Shown in pieces: positions 44,883-54,760 of a stretch of 64,000 nucleotides of DNA (the first letter of the stretch is position 1; the number at the start of each line of letters is the position of its first letter). The notes beneath the pieces were generated by a model. That model worked only from the letters and a program-made list of their open reading frames with translations. It was not told the DNA's origin and searched no databases. The stretch covers positions 124,001 to 188,000 of the forward strand of contig NZ_BMRC01000002.1 of assembly GCF_014648435.1 (NCBI RefSeq), written 5' to 3'. Position numbers and translations under genes: made by a program. Source of the stretch: Nonomuraea spiralis (GTDB taxonomy: Bacteria > Actinomycetota > Actinomycetes > Streptosporangiales > Streptosporangiaceae).

Positions 44883-45755
44883 TCAGGCACAGGTCGCGGG
44901 GCGTCCGGTCAGCCATCGTTCGACCGCGGCGCTCATCCTGCCGCCCGCCTCCAGCGCCGCCGCCTTGGCCGCGGCGGGGTTGGTGTGGGCGGCCTGGCCG
45001 AGGATCACGCCGAGCACGAGGTGACACCGTACGCGGGAGGCCCACATCAGGTTGCCGCCCGCGGCGGTGCCCGAGCCGGTCTTGATGCCGATCACGCCGT
45101 GCCTGTTCAGCAGGGTGTTGGTGTTGGGCAGCCGGCTGGCCTCGCCCGGGACCGACGTGTCCGTCTGGGCCACCACCTCGCGCAGCACCGGGTCGCGCAT
45201 CGCCTCCCTGGCCAGTTTGAGCTGGTCGGCGGCGGTGCTGACGGTGCTGTCCTCGTTGCCGCTGGCGCCCGTGTACGTGCTGCCCGACATGCCGAGGCGG
45301 CGCGCGGCGTCGTTCATCCGCGTCACGAAGCGTTCCTGGGAGCCGGAGTCCCAGCGGGCCAGGAGGCGGGCCACGTTGTTGCCCGACGGCACCATCATCA
45401 GCTCCAGCAGCCGCCGCAGCCGTACGGTCCGGCCCTCCCTGAGCGGCACGGTGGACTCCAGCCGCGAGTAGGACTCCTCGGCGGCCATGCGGTCCACCGT
45501 GATCGGGGGGCCCTCGTCGCCCGGTCGCAGTGGGTGGCGGCGCAGGATCACGTAGGCGGTCATCACCTTCGTCACGCTGGCGATCGGCACCGGGGCGGGA
45601 TCGCCGCTGACGCCCAGGCTGCCGACGTCCTCGACCTCGACCGCCGCCTGCCCCTCGGCGGGCCACGGCAGGGGCACGCCCCCGGAGGCGGACGGGACGG
45701 TCGCACAGCCCGACAGAACGCTCACCAGCAGCAGAAGCATGAAAGAACGTCGCAT
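44883..45755 (-). CDS. D-alanyl-D-alanine carboxypeptidase-like lipoprotein
   Basis: A 290-residue penicillin-binding protein-like serine hydrolase (peptidase S11). A lipobox LSGC (Cys17) indicates a lipoprotein. Catalytic motifs are SVTK (Ser60-Lys63), SGN (124-126) and KTG in IGIKTGSGT. It would trim D-Ala from peptidoglycan stem peptides outside the membrane. Start is ATG 45755; GTG 45764 adds three residues. It lies downstream of the two-component/ABC locus, and a 17-base motif 68 bases upstream is nearly identical to one before that locus, suggesting control by the same regulator. Confidence 0.93.
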   Translation of the reverse strand: MRRSFMLLLLVSVLSGCATVPSASGGVPLPWPAEGQAAVEVEDVGSLGVSGDPAPVPIASVTKVMTAYVILRRHPLRPGDEGPPITVDRMAAEESYSRLESTVPLREGRTVRLRRLLELMMVPSGNNVARLLARWDSGSQERFVTRMNDAARRLGMSGSTYTGASGNEDSTVSTAADQLKLAREAMRDPVLREVVAQTDTSVPGEASRLPNTNTLLNRHGVIGIKTGSGTAAGGNLMWASRVRCHLVLGVILGQAAHTNPAAAKAAALEAGGRMSAAVERWLTGRPATCA

Positions 45756-45822
45756 ACCGGACACGATCGGCTACCGACATGTCCGCCCGGCCGTGGCCGC
45801 GTATCCGCCCGCGCTCGGCCGC

Positions 45823-45839
45823 GTATCAGCCGTGCATCA
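45823..45839. promoter_or_regulatory. Shared 17-base motif upstream of the carboxypeptidase gene
   Basis: GTATCAGCCGTGCATCA matches the motif at 52248-52264 in 16 of 17 positions. Related half-sites (GTATCCGCC at 45801 and two copies of GCGCTCGGCC) lie in the same 90-base gap. It is a candidate binding site for the adjacent response regulator. Confidence 0.5.
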
Positions 45840-45870
45840 GCCGGCGCGTCCGTCCGCGCTCGGCCGGCTG

Positions 45871-47073
45871 TCAGCCCGCCGGGAGGCGCAGCGTTGCGAC
45901 GGCGCCGCCGTCCGGGGCGTTGGACAGGGTCAGCTCGGCGCCGATGACCCGGGCCTGGCCCAGCGCGATCGTCAGCCCCAGCCCATGGCCGTGCCCCCGC
46001 TCGGCCGCCCCCGTACGGAACCGCTTCGGCCCCTCGGCCAGCAACTCCGGCGGGAACCCGGGCCCCCGGTCGCGGACCTCGATCAGCCGGTCCCCGACCG
46101 TGATCTCCACCGGCTGCGCGCCGTGCCGATGGGCGTTCAGCACCAGGTTGGCCAGGACGCGGTCCAGGCGGCGGGGGTCGGTCTCGGCCACCGGGGTCCC
46201 CGCCGCCAGCACCCGGGCCGTCACCCCCACCCGGGCGGCCGACTCCGCGGCCAGGTCGGCCAGCGGCACCCGTACGCGCTCGGCGACCTCGGCGCCCGCG
46301 TCCAGCCGGGACACCTCCAGCAGGTCCTCCACCAGCGTGCGCAGCACCCGCACCCGGTCGCGTACCAGATCGGCGGTCTCGCCCTCCTCCAGCAGCTCGG
46401 CGACGGCGACCAGGCCCATCAGCGGGGTCCGCAGGTCGTGGGCGACGTCGGCGGTGAAACGCTGCTCGGCCAGCAGCCGGTGTTGCAGGCTCGCGGCCAT
46501 GGAGTCCACGGCGGCGGAGATCCCGGCGATCTCGTCCCGGCCGCGCGCGCCGATGCGGGCCGCCAGGTCGCCGCCGGCGATCCGGCGGGCGGTACGGGCG
46601 ACCCGCCGCAGCCGCCGGTTGGGCAGCTCGGCCGCCAGCACCGACACGGGCACGACCCCGGCCAGGGCGAGCAGCCCGGCCTTGGCCATGTTCCGGTCCA
46701 GCGCGTAGAGGCCGCGCAGCTCCGAGCCCATCGAGATCTGTGTGCTCACCGCCTGCGTGCCGTCGTCCCCGTACGGTTGCACCGCCCACACCCAGGGCTC
46801 GTCCCGGTGGTCGAGGCCGTACCAGACGACCCGCTCGCCGGGCCGCAGCTGCGCGGCCAGGGCGTCGGGGAGCTCCTCGACGCTCACCACGTCGGCGGGC
46901 CCACCGGCGACGGCCAGCGACTTCTCGATGGCCGCCACCGCCCGCGCCTCGCCGATGGCCAGTGACCGCTGCCAGGTCGCCCGGTGCACCAGGAGCCCCA
47001 CCACGGCGGCGACGACGGTCGAGGCGAGCGTGACCAGGGCGGCGATCTTCCAGCGCAGCGAGGACGGGTTCAT
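45871..47073 (-). CDS. Sensor histidine kinase
   Basis: A 400-residue membrane kinase. The first span is at residues 10-29, the second at about 131-150, and between them is a 100-residue extracellular sensor domain. HAMP-like sequence (RRLRRVARTARRIAGGDLAARI) leads into the phospho-acceptor box FTADVAHDLRTP with His212, then NLVLNAHRHG (N box), RDRGPGFP and GHGHGLGLTIALGQA (G boxes). Its ATG overlaps the response-regulator stop as ATGA. Position after an ABC exporter suggests that it senses an envelope-active compound. The stimulus is not visible from sequence. Confidence 0.93.
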   Translation of the reverse strand: MNPSSLRWKIAALVTLASTVVAAVVGLLVHRATWQRSLAIGEARAVAAIEKSLAVAGGPADVVSVEELPDALAAQLRPGERVVWYGLDHRDEPWVWAVQPYGDDGTQAVSTQISMGSELRGLYALDRNMAKAGLLALAGVVPVSVLAAELPNRRLRRVARTARRIAGGDLAARIGARGRDEIAGISAAVDSMAASLQHRLLAEQRFTADVAHDLRTPLMGLVAVAELLEEGETADLVRDRVRVLRTLVEDLLEVSRLDAGAEVAERVRVPLADLAAESAARVGVTARVLAAGTPVAETDPRRLDRVLANLVLNAHRHGAQPVEITVGDRLIEVRDRGPGFPPELLAEGPKRFRTGAAERGHGHGLGLTIALGQARVIGAELTLSNAPDGGAVATLRLPAG

Positions 47074-47759
47074 GTGACGGCCAGCTTGTAGCCGAACCCG
47101 CGTACCGTCTCGATGCGCTCGACGCCGATCTTCCTGCGCAGCCGCTGGACGCACAGATCGACCACGCGGCTGTCACCGTCCCATCCGTAGTCCCACACGT
47201 TGCGCAGCAGCGTGGCGCGTTCCAGCACGATGCCGGGATGGGCGGCGAACTCCAGCAACAACCGCAGCTCGGTCGGCGACAGCTCGACGCGCCGCCCGGC
47301 CCGCCGCACCTCCAGCGCGCCGGTGTCGACGCTCAGCTCGCCGAACTCCAGCACGGCCTGCGTGGGCCCCGGCTCGGCCCCGGCGGGCGGCCGCGCGAAC
47401 GTGGCCCGGCGCAGCAGCGACCGGATCCTGGCCACCAGCACCGGCAGGTCGACCGGTTTGACCACGTAGTCGTCGGCGCCGCCCTCCAGCCCGGCGACCA
47501 CGTCCAGCCCGTCGCCGCGGGCCGACATCATGAGGATCGGCACCTGGCTGGTCTCCCTGATCCGGCGGCACACGCTGATGCCGTCCAGGCCGGGCAGCAT
47601 CACGTCCAGCAGCAGCAGGTCGTGATCCCCGGTACGGGCGGCCTCCAGCCCGTCGAGCCCGTCGGCGGCCGTGGTCATCCGGTAGCCGTACCGTTCCAGG
47701 GCCTTGCCCAGCGACGTACGGATCACCGCGTCGTCCTCGACGAGCAGGAGGGATGTCAT
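47070..47759 (-). CDS. OmpR/PhoB-family response regulator
   Basis: A 229-residue regulator. The receiver carries VEDD (9-10), Asp52 in LLLLDVMLPGLDG, ILMMSARGD and DYVVKPVDLPVL. The DNA-binding winged helix has ELSPTELRLLLEFAAHPGIVLERATLL and DSRVVDLCVQRLRRKIG. It is 15 bases downstream of the ABC permease gene and coupled to the histidine kinase. The two near-identical 17-base motifs flanking this locus are its most plausible targets. Confidence 0.94.
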   Translation of the reverse strand: MTSLLLVEDDAVIRTSLGKALERYGYRMTTAADGLDGLEAARTGDHDLLLLDVMLPGLDGISVCRRIRETSQVPILMMSARGDGLDVVAGLEGGADDYVVKPVDLPVLVARIRSLLRRATFARPPAGAEPGPTQAVLEFGELSVDTGALEVRRAGRRVELSPTELRLLLEFAAHPGIVLERATLLRNVWDYGWDGDSRVVDLCVQRLRRKIGVERIETVRGFGYKLAVT

Positions 47760-47774
47760 GAATGTGCACCATAC

Positions 47775-48950
47775 CTAGCGAAGTGCGGTGACAGGTTCCA
47801 TGCGGGCGGCGCGCAGGGCCGGGTAGAGGCCCGCGAGCAGCCCGACGACGGCCCCGGCGGCGGGGGCCAGCACGGCCAGCCGTACGTCCAGGACGGGCGT
47901 CCACTGCTTGACGGCACAGACGGTGACGATCACCACGATCCCCACCGAAGCGCCTATGATCCCGCCGGTCAGCCCCGTGAGGGTGGATTCCAGCAGGAAC
48001 TGCGCGGCGATGTGGCGGCGGGCGGCGCCGAGCGCGCGGCGCAGGCCGATCTCGGAGACCCGTTCCATCACCGTCACCAGTGTGACGTTGGCGATGCCGA
48101 CCGCGCCCACGACCAGCGAGACCAGCCCGAGGATCAGGAACAGGGCGTTCACGTCGCCCTCCACCGCGTCGCGCGCCCGGGTCGGGCTGGGTGGCGAGAT
48201 GACCTGGAGCAGCGCCTCGTTGCCGGGGCTGAGCGCGGCCGGGGCCTGCCCGGCGATCAGCTCCGCGGCCCCGACCGAGGTGTTGACCAGCACCCGGGTC
48301 ACGGTGCCCAGGCCGTAGCGCGCGCCGGTCGTCGGCGGCAGGATGACCGCGCTGGTCAGGCTCTTCTCCCGCTGCGGGTCCCCGAGCACGCCGATCACCG
48401 TGTACGCCCGGTTGCCGATGAAGACGGCCGGCGCCCGGGTCAGCCGGGTGATGCCCAGCAGCTCGGCCGCGTTCCGGCCGAGGACGACGACCTCGTCCCC
48501 GCGGGTGATGTGCCCGGCGTCGAAGTAGCGTCCCTCGATCATCCGGCCCTTGACCGCCGCCGGCAGGCCGGGCCCGCTGGAGACCACGGTCAGCGTCTGG
48601 TCGGTCACCCGGGACGGGTCCACGACGTCGTTCGAGCGTACGACGAGGTTGGCGCTCTGGTCCGACTCGGCCAGCGCGGCGGCCGAGACCACCCCGCGCA
48701 GCCGGCTCACCCGGCCGACGTCGGCCCAGCCGACCAGGGGGAACGGGTTCGCCGGCACCTCGACCGTGACGGAGGTGGCGGTCAGCTCGTCGAAGCGGCC
48801 GACGATCTGGTTGCCCGCCGTGGCGGCGACGCCGAGGGTCACCACGAGCGTGGTGATGCCCAGCACCGTGCCCAGCGTGGTCAGGGCCGAGCGCACCGGG
48901 CGGGCCAGCAGGCCCGCCATCGACTCGGTCAGCAGGTCGCGCGGGTGCAC
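47775..48950 (-). CDS. MacB-like ABC transporter permease
   Basis: A 391-residue FtsX/MacB-type permease. The first span is ALTTLGTVLGITTLVVTLGVAATAG, and a periplasmic-type core domain of about 220 residues includes GRYFDAGHITRGDEVVVLGRNAAELL. Three C-terminal spans follow around LFLILGLVSLVVGAVGIANVTLV, GGIIGASVGIVVIVTVC and LAPAAGAVVGLLAGLYPALRAARM, with the conserved ERVSEIGLRRALGA loop. Start is GTG 48950, five bases after GGAGGAG that overlaps the ATPase stop. It should work with the adjacent ATPase and adaptor to export peptides, lipids or drugs. Confidence 0.93.
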   Translation of the reverse strand: MHPRDLLTESMAGLLARPVRSALTTLGTVLGITTLVVTLGVAATAGNQIVGRFDELTATSVTVEVPANPFPLVGWADVGRVSRLRGVVSAAALAESDQSANLVVRSNDVVDPSRVTDQTLTVVSSGPGLPAAVKGRMIEGRYFDAGHITRGDEVVVLGRNAAELLGITRLTRAPAVFIGNRAYTVIGVLGDPQREKSLTSAVILPPTTGARYGLGTVTRVLVNTSVGAAELIAGQAPAALSPGNEALLQVISPPSPTRARDAVEGDVNALFLILGLVSLVVGAVGIANVTLVTVMERVSEIGLRRALGAARRHIAAQFLLESTLTGLTGGIIGASVGIVVIVTVCAVKQWTPVLDVRLAVLAPAAGAVVGLLAGLYPALRAARMEPVTALR

Positions 48951-48952
48951 GT

Positions 48953-49619
<667 letters not shown>

Positions 49620-49627
<8 letters not shown>

Positions 49628-51344
49628 TGTTGATCACCACCTGGTCTCCCGGCTTGAGGTCGCCGGTCACCTCCACGGCTCCGTCGGCGGACAACCCGGT
49701 ACGCACCTCGACCTCCCTGGTCCGGTCGGCCGCGGTCGCCACCTGCACCCTGGCCCTGCCGTCCGCGGCCGTGACGACCGCCGCGACGGGCACCACGAGC
49801 ACCTCCCGGTCGGTCGCGCCGATGGTCACGCGGACCGTGACGGGCGCGCCGGCGAGCTTCTTGAGCCCCTTCATCGAGACCGGCGTGATCGCCACCGGCA
49901 CGGCGCCCTTCGCGTCGCGTCCGCCGATCGAGGTCACCGTGCCGGGAACGGTCGTGCCGGCCTCGGTCTCGATGTCGGCCGCCAGCCCCGCCTTGACCCG
50001 TCCGGCCTCGGCCACGTCCAGCGAGCCGGACACCACGAAGGCGGAGCCGGTGACCGTGGCGACCGCCCGGTCCACCGTCTCGCCCGCCTTGACGGCCGGT
50101 TTGTGCAGGCGGACGGGCAGTTTGGGCAGGAAGACGACCTCTCCCGGCGGCACGGTCGTCCCGTACGTCCGGGAGAACTCGGCCAGCATCGCCCGCGCCG
50201 ACGCCAGGTCGCTGCGTGCGCCGGCCACCTTCAGCTCGGCGGGGGAGAGCTGCCTGGCCTGCCGGAGCGCCTGCTCGGCGGTCAGGACGGCCTCGCGCGC
50301 CGTCCGTACGTCCTTCTTCAGCTCGGTCAGCCGTCGCGCCCGCGCGAGCCCGGCCTCCTCCCGTACGCGGTCCAGGGCCGTCCGGGCGGCGGCCAGGTCG
50401 GCCCGCGCGTTGGCGACCCGGAGCTCGGCCAGGCGGGTGTCGGCGGGTGACCCCAGGGTGGGTGCGGCTGTGGGGGCGTTCGTGGGGCTCGCCGTGGGGT
50501 CCGCCGGGGCGGTGGGTTTCGCGGTGGCCTGGGCGAGCTCCTGCTGCGCGGTCAGCAGCCTCTCCTCGGCCGCCCGTACGGCGCTCTCGGCGGCCTCGAC
50601 CTTGGCCTCGTCCTCGGCGCTGCGGTCCTGGGCCCGCTCCCTGTCCAGTGCCCGTTCGGCCGCCCGCTGGTCCTGCCGGGCGTTGGCGAGCCTGACCTTC
50701 AGCGGGAGCACGTCCCGGCCCTGGTCGAGGGCCTTGCGCTCGGTGGCCAGCACTTCCCGCGCGGTCCGTACGGACCGGAGCAGCTCCTCGCGCTTCTCCC
50801 GCAGCTCCAGCGTGGGCTGCTGGGCCTCGTAGCCCCGCTTGGCGTAGAAGCGCGACAGCGCGGCGACGGTCGCCCGGTCGAACACCCCGGTCAGCGGCAC
50901 GCGGTGGCCGAGCCTGCGCAGCGCCTTCTGCAACTGCTCGACGTCGGCCCCCTCGGCGCCGGGGACGATGCCCCGGTGCATCGGCACCCGTCCCGACAGG
51001 ACGAACACCGGGCGCCCGTTCACCTCCATCAGCACCGCGCCCTCCGCGAGCGTGCCCCGGCGGGGAGCGCGGGTGGCGCGCTGGACGGTCTCGCCGCCGC
51101 CCACCGTCCCCGCCAGCGACACCGGGTAGGGCGAGCCGTACTCCAGCGTGCCGCTGACCACGACGGTGGCGACCAGCTTGCGCCGCTCGACCTCGACGGT
51201 GACCAGCGACGGTTTGGGCGGTCTGCGCGCCGCCGCCTCGTCAGCCGGGGAACGCAGCAGGGTGCCCACCCCCCACCCGGCCGCCGCGACCACCACGACC
51301 ACGGCCAGGACGACCAGCAGCTTGCCACGGGGAGTACGCATCAC
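49620..51344 (-). CDS. HlyD-like efflux adaptor with peptidoglycan-binding domain
   Basis: A 574-residue membrane-anchored adaptor. An N-terminal span (LLVVLAVVVVVAAAGWGVG) is followed by a beta-barrel/lipoyl-like part and an embedded peptidoglycan-binding domain (GAEGADVEQLQKALRRLGH). Two long coiled coils rich in Glu, Arg, Ala and Leu come next (about residues 180-300 and 330-410), with a Thr/Pro/Ala-rich insert between. The barrel and membrane-proximal domains close the protein. GTG 51344 overlaps the lipoprotein stop as GTGA; the adjacent ATG 51341 is equally possible. It probably links the MacB-like transporter to the wall. Confidence 0.9.
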
Positions 51345-52138
51345 CGCTCTTGGAACCCGTACTTCACCCTGGCCTCATTGGTGAGCCGCCGTTGCTGGGG
51401 GATGAACGCGGCGTAGAAGTCCTTGCCGCACTCCAGGTCCGCCAGCGCCGACCTGATCTCCTTGGCCAGGTACGGCCGCGCCGCCTCCGCCGTGACCTTG
51501 CCCGCCTTCGCCAGCCGGTCGGCCTGCTCGCCCCACACCGTCATCCCGCGCGCGCTCAGCGCCAGCGGCCTGGCCGAGGGCACCCGCTCACCCTTGGACT
51601 TCAGGCACTCGGCGAACGGCGCGGCCAGCTCCAGCAGCTTGGGGTCGCCGTCGAGGGACTTGTCGATGTTCTCGATCTCGGTGCTCATCTGGTCCTGGTA
51701 ATCGGCGACCGAGGTGACCTTGAGGCCGTCCACCTGGCGCAGGGCGGTGACGCGGCACTCGTTCATGGTCTTGACGTACGCGGCCCGCGCGCTGCCCGAG
51801 AGCGCGTCGATCGTGGCCTGGTTGGGGTCCGGCGCCCGCGTCTCCCGCGGCTTCGGGTAGACGATGGCGGAGAAGACGCCGAAGCCGTACTTGGCGCGGT
51901 CGGCCTTCATCGCGCCGTACTCGGCGGGCTCGGCCTCGACCCTGGCCGGTCCGGAGACCGAGGGGGTGTAGGCGAAGCCCTTCTGCTTCATGCACGTGGC
52001 GATGACGGTCTCCCGTTCGCGTACCTTGCCCGCCGCCGTGCTCCCGCCGCCGGCCGCCGGGTCCGGGTCTCCCGCCGGCGCGCCTCCGCAGCCGGTCAGC
52101 ACCGCCAGGACGAGCAGACCGCACACCAGCACACGCAT
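51341..52138 (-). CDS. Lipoprotein of unknown function, first gene of the ABC/two-component locus
   Basis: A 265-residue lipoprotein: MRVLVCGLLVLAVLTGCGG is a signal with lipobox LTGC. The mature protein is helical and charged, with four Cys in the mature part (in TCMKQKG, NECRV, AECLK and LECGKD) that could form two disulfides. Similar lipoproteins precede MacB-like ABC genes in other actinobacteria, and the gene may bind the exported or sensed compound. Start ATG 52138 follows AAGGAG at good spacing. A 17-base motif shared with the carboxypeptidase promoter lies 110 bases upstream. Confidence 0.85.
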   Translation of the reverse strand: MRVLVCGLLVLAVLTGCGGAPAGDPDPAAGGGSTAAGKVRERETVIATCMKQKGFAYTPSVSGPARVEAEPAEYGAMKADRAKYGFGVFSAIVYPKPRETRAPDPNQATIDALSGSARAAYVKTMNECRVTALRQVDGLKVTSVADYQDQMSTEIENIDKSLDGDPKLLELAAPFAECLKSKGERVPSARPLALSARGMTVWGEQADRLAKAGKVTAEAARPYLAKEIRSALADLECGKDFYAAFIPQQRRLTNEARVKYGFQER

Positions 52139-52247
52139 CAGGGGCTCCTTGTCGGTGGGAACGCGCCGCCCGTGCGGCGCGGTGGCCACTCTGGAGGCCG
52201 TACGCGTCCGTCCCGCGTCCGCTGTGTATCCCGGGACGCTCAGCCGT

Positions 52248-52264
52248 GTATCCGCCGTGCATCA
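52248..52264. promoter_or_regulatory. Shared 17-base motif upstream of the ABC/two-component operon
   Basis: GTATCCGCCGTGCATCA, differing in one base from 45823-45839. A second GTATCCC lies at 52226. The motif is 110 bases before the first gene of the operon, a suitable place for response-regulator binding. Confidence 0.5.
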
Positions 52265-52329
52265 AAGCCACCACCGGCGACATTTGCGACACCCGTAACG
52301 GCGATATTCGCGGACGGCTGGCCATCACA

Positions 52330-52335
52330 TAGGCT
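52330..52335 (+). promoter_or_regulatory. -10 box TAGGCT for the OB-fold gene
   Basis: TAGGCT ends eight bases before ATG 52344, and there is no ribosome-binding site between them. Confidence 0.5.
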
Positions 52336-52343
52336 GAACCATC

Positions 52344-52730
52344 ATGAGTACGGCAGAGCCTCCGAAACGCGGGGGATTGCGCGGCTTCTTCAGCCGGCTG
52401 GCCACCACCCAGTCCGAGATCGAGGCCCAGGAACTGCGGGAAGACGCCGACGAGGTGGGCGCGACCCCCATCGTGTCGTGTGGCGGGCGCCGCAGGTTCT
52501 GCGTAGCGGGTACGCTACGTACGGTGACATTGCGTCCGAGGGGCGGCGCCCCCGCCCTGGAGGCCGAGCTGTACGACGGGTCCGACGTGATCGATCTCGT
52601 CTGGCTCGGCCGCCGCAAGATCGCCGGCATCGAGCCCGGCCGCACGGTCAAGGCCGAGGGCCTGGTCAGCATGCAGGACGGGCGCAAGGTGATGTTCAAT
52701 CCGCGATACGAACTGCGCCCAGGGAGTTGA
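52344..52730 (+). CDS. OB-fold nucleic-acid-binding domain protein
   Basis: A 128-residue protein of the Rv2694c-like family. A helical head (residues 1-35) precedes an OB-fold region: CVAGTLRTVTLRP, PALEAELYDGSDVIDLVWLGRRKIAGIEPGR and VSMQDGRKVMFNPRYEL, typical of the tRNA-anti/RecG-type OB fold. It probably binds single-stranded nucleic acid, though no target is known. It ends four bases before the DUF3159 gene, an order kept in many actinobacteria. The ATG seems leaderless. Confidence 0.9.
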   Translation: MSTAEPPKRGGLRGFFSRLATTQSEIEAQELREDADEVGATPIVSCGGRRRFCVAGTLRTVTLRPRGGAPALEAELYDGSDVIDLVWLGRRKIAGIEPGRTVKAEGLVSMQDGRKVMFNPRYELRPGS

Positions 52731-52734
52731 TCAG

Positions 52735-53406
52735 GTGAGTGCTGAGGCGGAAGAGGTCGCGCACGACACTGTCGAGGCGGCCGTGCGAGCCCAGCTCGCC
52801 AAGGCGTTCGGCGGGGTCCGGGGCATCATCGAGGCCGCGGTGCCGACGATCGCCTTCACGGTGTCGTGGATCGCCACCGAGGAGCTCAAGCTGTCGCTCA
52901 TCGTCAGCGTCTCGCTGTCGGTGGTGCTCCTGCTTGCCAGAGTGCTCCAGCGGTCGACGCCGCAGTTCGTGATCAACAGCCTGATCGGCATCGCGATCGG
53001 CGCGTTCTTCGCCAGCCGCACCGGCAACGCGAAAGACTACTTCCTGCCCGGCATCCTGTGGAACGGCGCGTACTCGGTGGGCATGTTGTTGTCCATCGTC
53101 ACCCGCTGGCCGGTCGTCGGCTTCCTCATCGGCTCGGTCACCAACGACCCGGTGGGCTGGCACAAAGACCCCGGCGTCGTCCGCCTGTGCACGCGGCTGA
53201 CCTGGCTCCTCATGGTGCCGTGCGTGGTGCGGGTGGCGGTGCAGGGTCCCGTCTACCTGTTCGGCGGCGGCGACCAGGCGGTGGCCGCGCTCGGCTTCGC
53301 CAAGATCGTGATGGGCTGGCCCCTCCAGGTGGCGGCCCTGGCCGCGATGCTCTGGCTGCTCGGCCGCGGCCGCACCCCCATCAAGCCCCCCGTCGCCCCC
53401 GCCTGA
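52735..53406 (+). CDS. DUF3159 membrane protein
   Basis: A 223-residue protein of the DUF3159 family (Rv2693c-like) with about five membrane spans. AKAFGGVRGIIEAAVPTIAFTVSW at the N-terminus is the family signature; FFASRTGNAKDYFLPGILWNGAY and the central VGFLIGSVTNDPVGWHKDP loop are also conserved. Function is unknown. Start GTG 52735 lies four bases after the OB-fold stop with AGGTG overlapping it, so the pair is probably one operon. Confidence 0.92.
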   Translation: MSAEAEEVAHDTVEAAVRAQLAKAFGGVRGIIEAAVPTIAFTVSWIATEELKLSLIVSVSLSVVLLLARVLQRSTPQFVINSLIGIAIGAFFASRTGNAKDYFLPGILWNGAYSVGMLLSIVTRWPVVGFLIGSVTNDPVGWHKDPGVVRLCTRLTWLLMVPCVVRVAVQGPVYLFGGGDQAVAALGFAKIVMGWPLQVAALAAMLWLLGRGRTPIKPPVAPA

Positions 53407-53451
53407 CCTCGACCCGTCGCCCCTGCCCGCTCGGTCGGCCATGATTCCCGG

Positions 53452-54249
53452 ATGACGTACGACGAAGGCCCGCTGGCCGGGCGGGTGGCGGTGGTGACCG
53501 GGGTGAGCCGCCGGGCCGGGATCGGCTTCGCGGTCGCGCGCGAGCTGCTGGCGTGCGGCGCGCGGGTGGCGGTGCAGTCCTGGACCCCGCACGACGCCGG
53601 GCAGCCGTGGGGCAGCGACCCGGCGGGCATCGACGGCGTGCTCGACGCCCTGGGCGGCACGGGTGACCGGCTGCTGCACATCGAGGCGGACTTCGCCGAC
53701 CCGGCGGCCCCCGCGTACGTGATGGAGCGGGCCGCGAGCCGGTTCGGGCATGTCGACGTGCTGGTCGCCAACCACGCGCGCAGCTCCAAGCAGTCGCTGG
53801 AGGAGGTGACCGCGGCGGAGCTCGACCTGGCGTGGGCGGTCAACGCGCGGGCCAGTGTGCTGCTGACGCAGGCGTTCGCCGCCCGGCACGACGACCGGCG
53901 TCCCGGTGGGCGGGTGGTGCTGTTCACCTCCGGTCAGCATTTGGGGCCGATGCCGGACGAGCTGCCGTACGCGATCAGCAAAGGCGCGATCCACCAGATG
54001 ACGCTCAGCCTCGCCGACGCGCTCGCCGATCGCGGCATCACCGTCAACTGCGTCAACCCGGGCCCGGTCGACACGGGCTGGGCGGGCCCCGAACTGGCCC
54101 GCCAGGTCGGGACCGCGCTCCCGGCAGGCCGGTGGGGCCGTCCGGAGGAGGCCGCCCGGCTCGTCCGCTGGCTCGCCACGGACGAGGCCGCCTGGATCAC
54201 CGGCCAGGTGATCAACTCCGAAGGCGGCTTCCGCCGCTGGTCCAAATAG
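53452..54249 (+). CDS. SDR family oxidoreductase
   Basis: A 265-residue classical short-chain dehydrogenase/reductase. VAVVTGVSRRAGIGFAVA binds the cofactor, VANHARS replaces the NNAG motif, and the catalytic triad is Ser in LFTSGQH, Tyr and Lys in YAISKGA. The C-terminal NPGPVDTGW and SEGGFRRW are typical of 3-oxoacyl-ACP reductase-like SDRs that act on varied ketones and sugars. It is not part of the conserved backbone and lies between DUF3159 and the TrkA genes. A CATGAT box six bases upstream could make it leaderless, with low confidence. Confidence 0.9.
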   Translation: MTYDEGPLAGRVAVVTGVSRRAGIGFAVARELLACGARVAVQSWTPHDAGQPWGSDPAGIDGVLDALGGTGDRLLHIEADFADPAAPAYVMERAASRFGHVDVLVANHARSSKQSLEEVTAAELDLAWAVNARASVLLTQAFAARHDDRRPGGRVVLFTSGQHLGPMPDELPYAISKGAIHQMTLSLADALADRGITVNCVNPGPVDTGWAGPELARQVGTALPAGRWGRPEEAARLVRWLATDEAAWITGQVINSEGGFRRWSK

Positions 54250-54760
54250 CCCCGAACCCCGCAGCCCCGGCCCCTGGGCTCGCGCCCCGGCCTCTCGGCC
54301 TCCGGGGCTTGGACCTGCCTCCGGGCTCGGGCCACGGGGCTCGCCCCCGGCCTCAGAGCCACTCGAACGTCTGAACCCCCTGCACACCACCGAACCACCC
54401 CGCTGCCCCCCAGCCTGCCCCTGGAGGCCCAGCTCCCAGGAGCCGGCGCCCCGCCAGCTGCCCCCGCAGTCCGGCCCTCTGGGGAGCCACTGACGGCGTC
54501 GTCGGCCCGTCCCCCTGAAGGCGCGGCGTGTGGGAGGTGCTGCTGGAACGTTCCTGCGCGTCTGAGCCTGGCGGTTTCACCGTTCGGGGCGATGGCGGGC
54601 GGGGGTGGCGCACTATCGCTCGCAAGCTCGGAGGGCCGGCGCCCGGAAATTCCCCGATGTAGTCGGCCCGCCCTCTGGTGGGAGAGGGGGTCCGTGGCGG
54701 GCTTGGGTGGTCTGAGGGGGAGTGAGGGCGTGGGAGTGTGGGTGGGTGAGGGGTGGGCTT
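54250..54760 (+). other. Intergenic region of 511 bases with strand-biased G/C tracts
   Basis: The left part is C-rich with short imperfect repeats of CCCCGGCCTC type (54252-54355), and the right part is G-rich on the plus strand. No protein-coding pattern is visible on either strand. It contains a G-quadruplex-type motif (54732-54753) just before the NUDIX gene. Confidence 0.5.
54732..54753 (+). other. G-quadruplex-type motif overlapping the NUDIX ribosome site
   Basis: Four G-tracts, GGG-N5-GGG-N1-GGG-N3-GGGG, occur within 22 bases, with another GGG at 54755. The last tract is also the only Shine-Dalgarno-like sequence for GTG 54761. Confidence 0.5.
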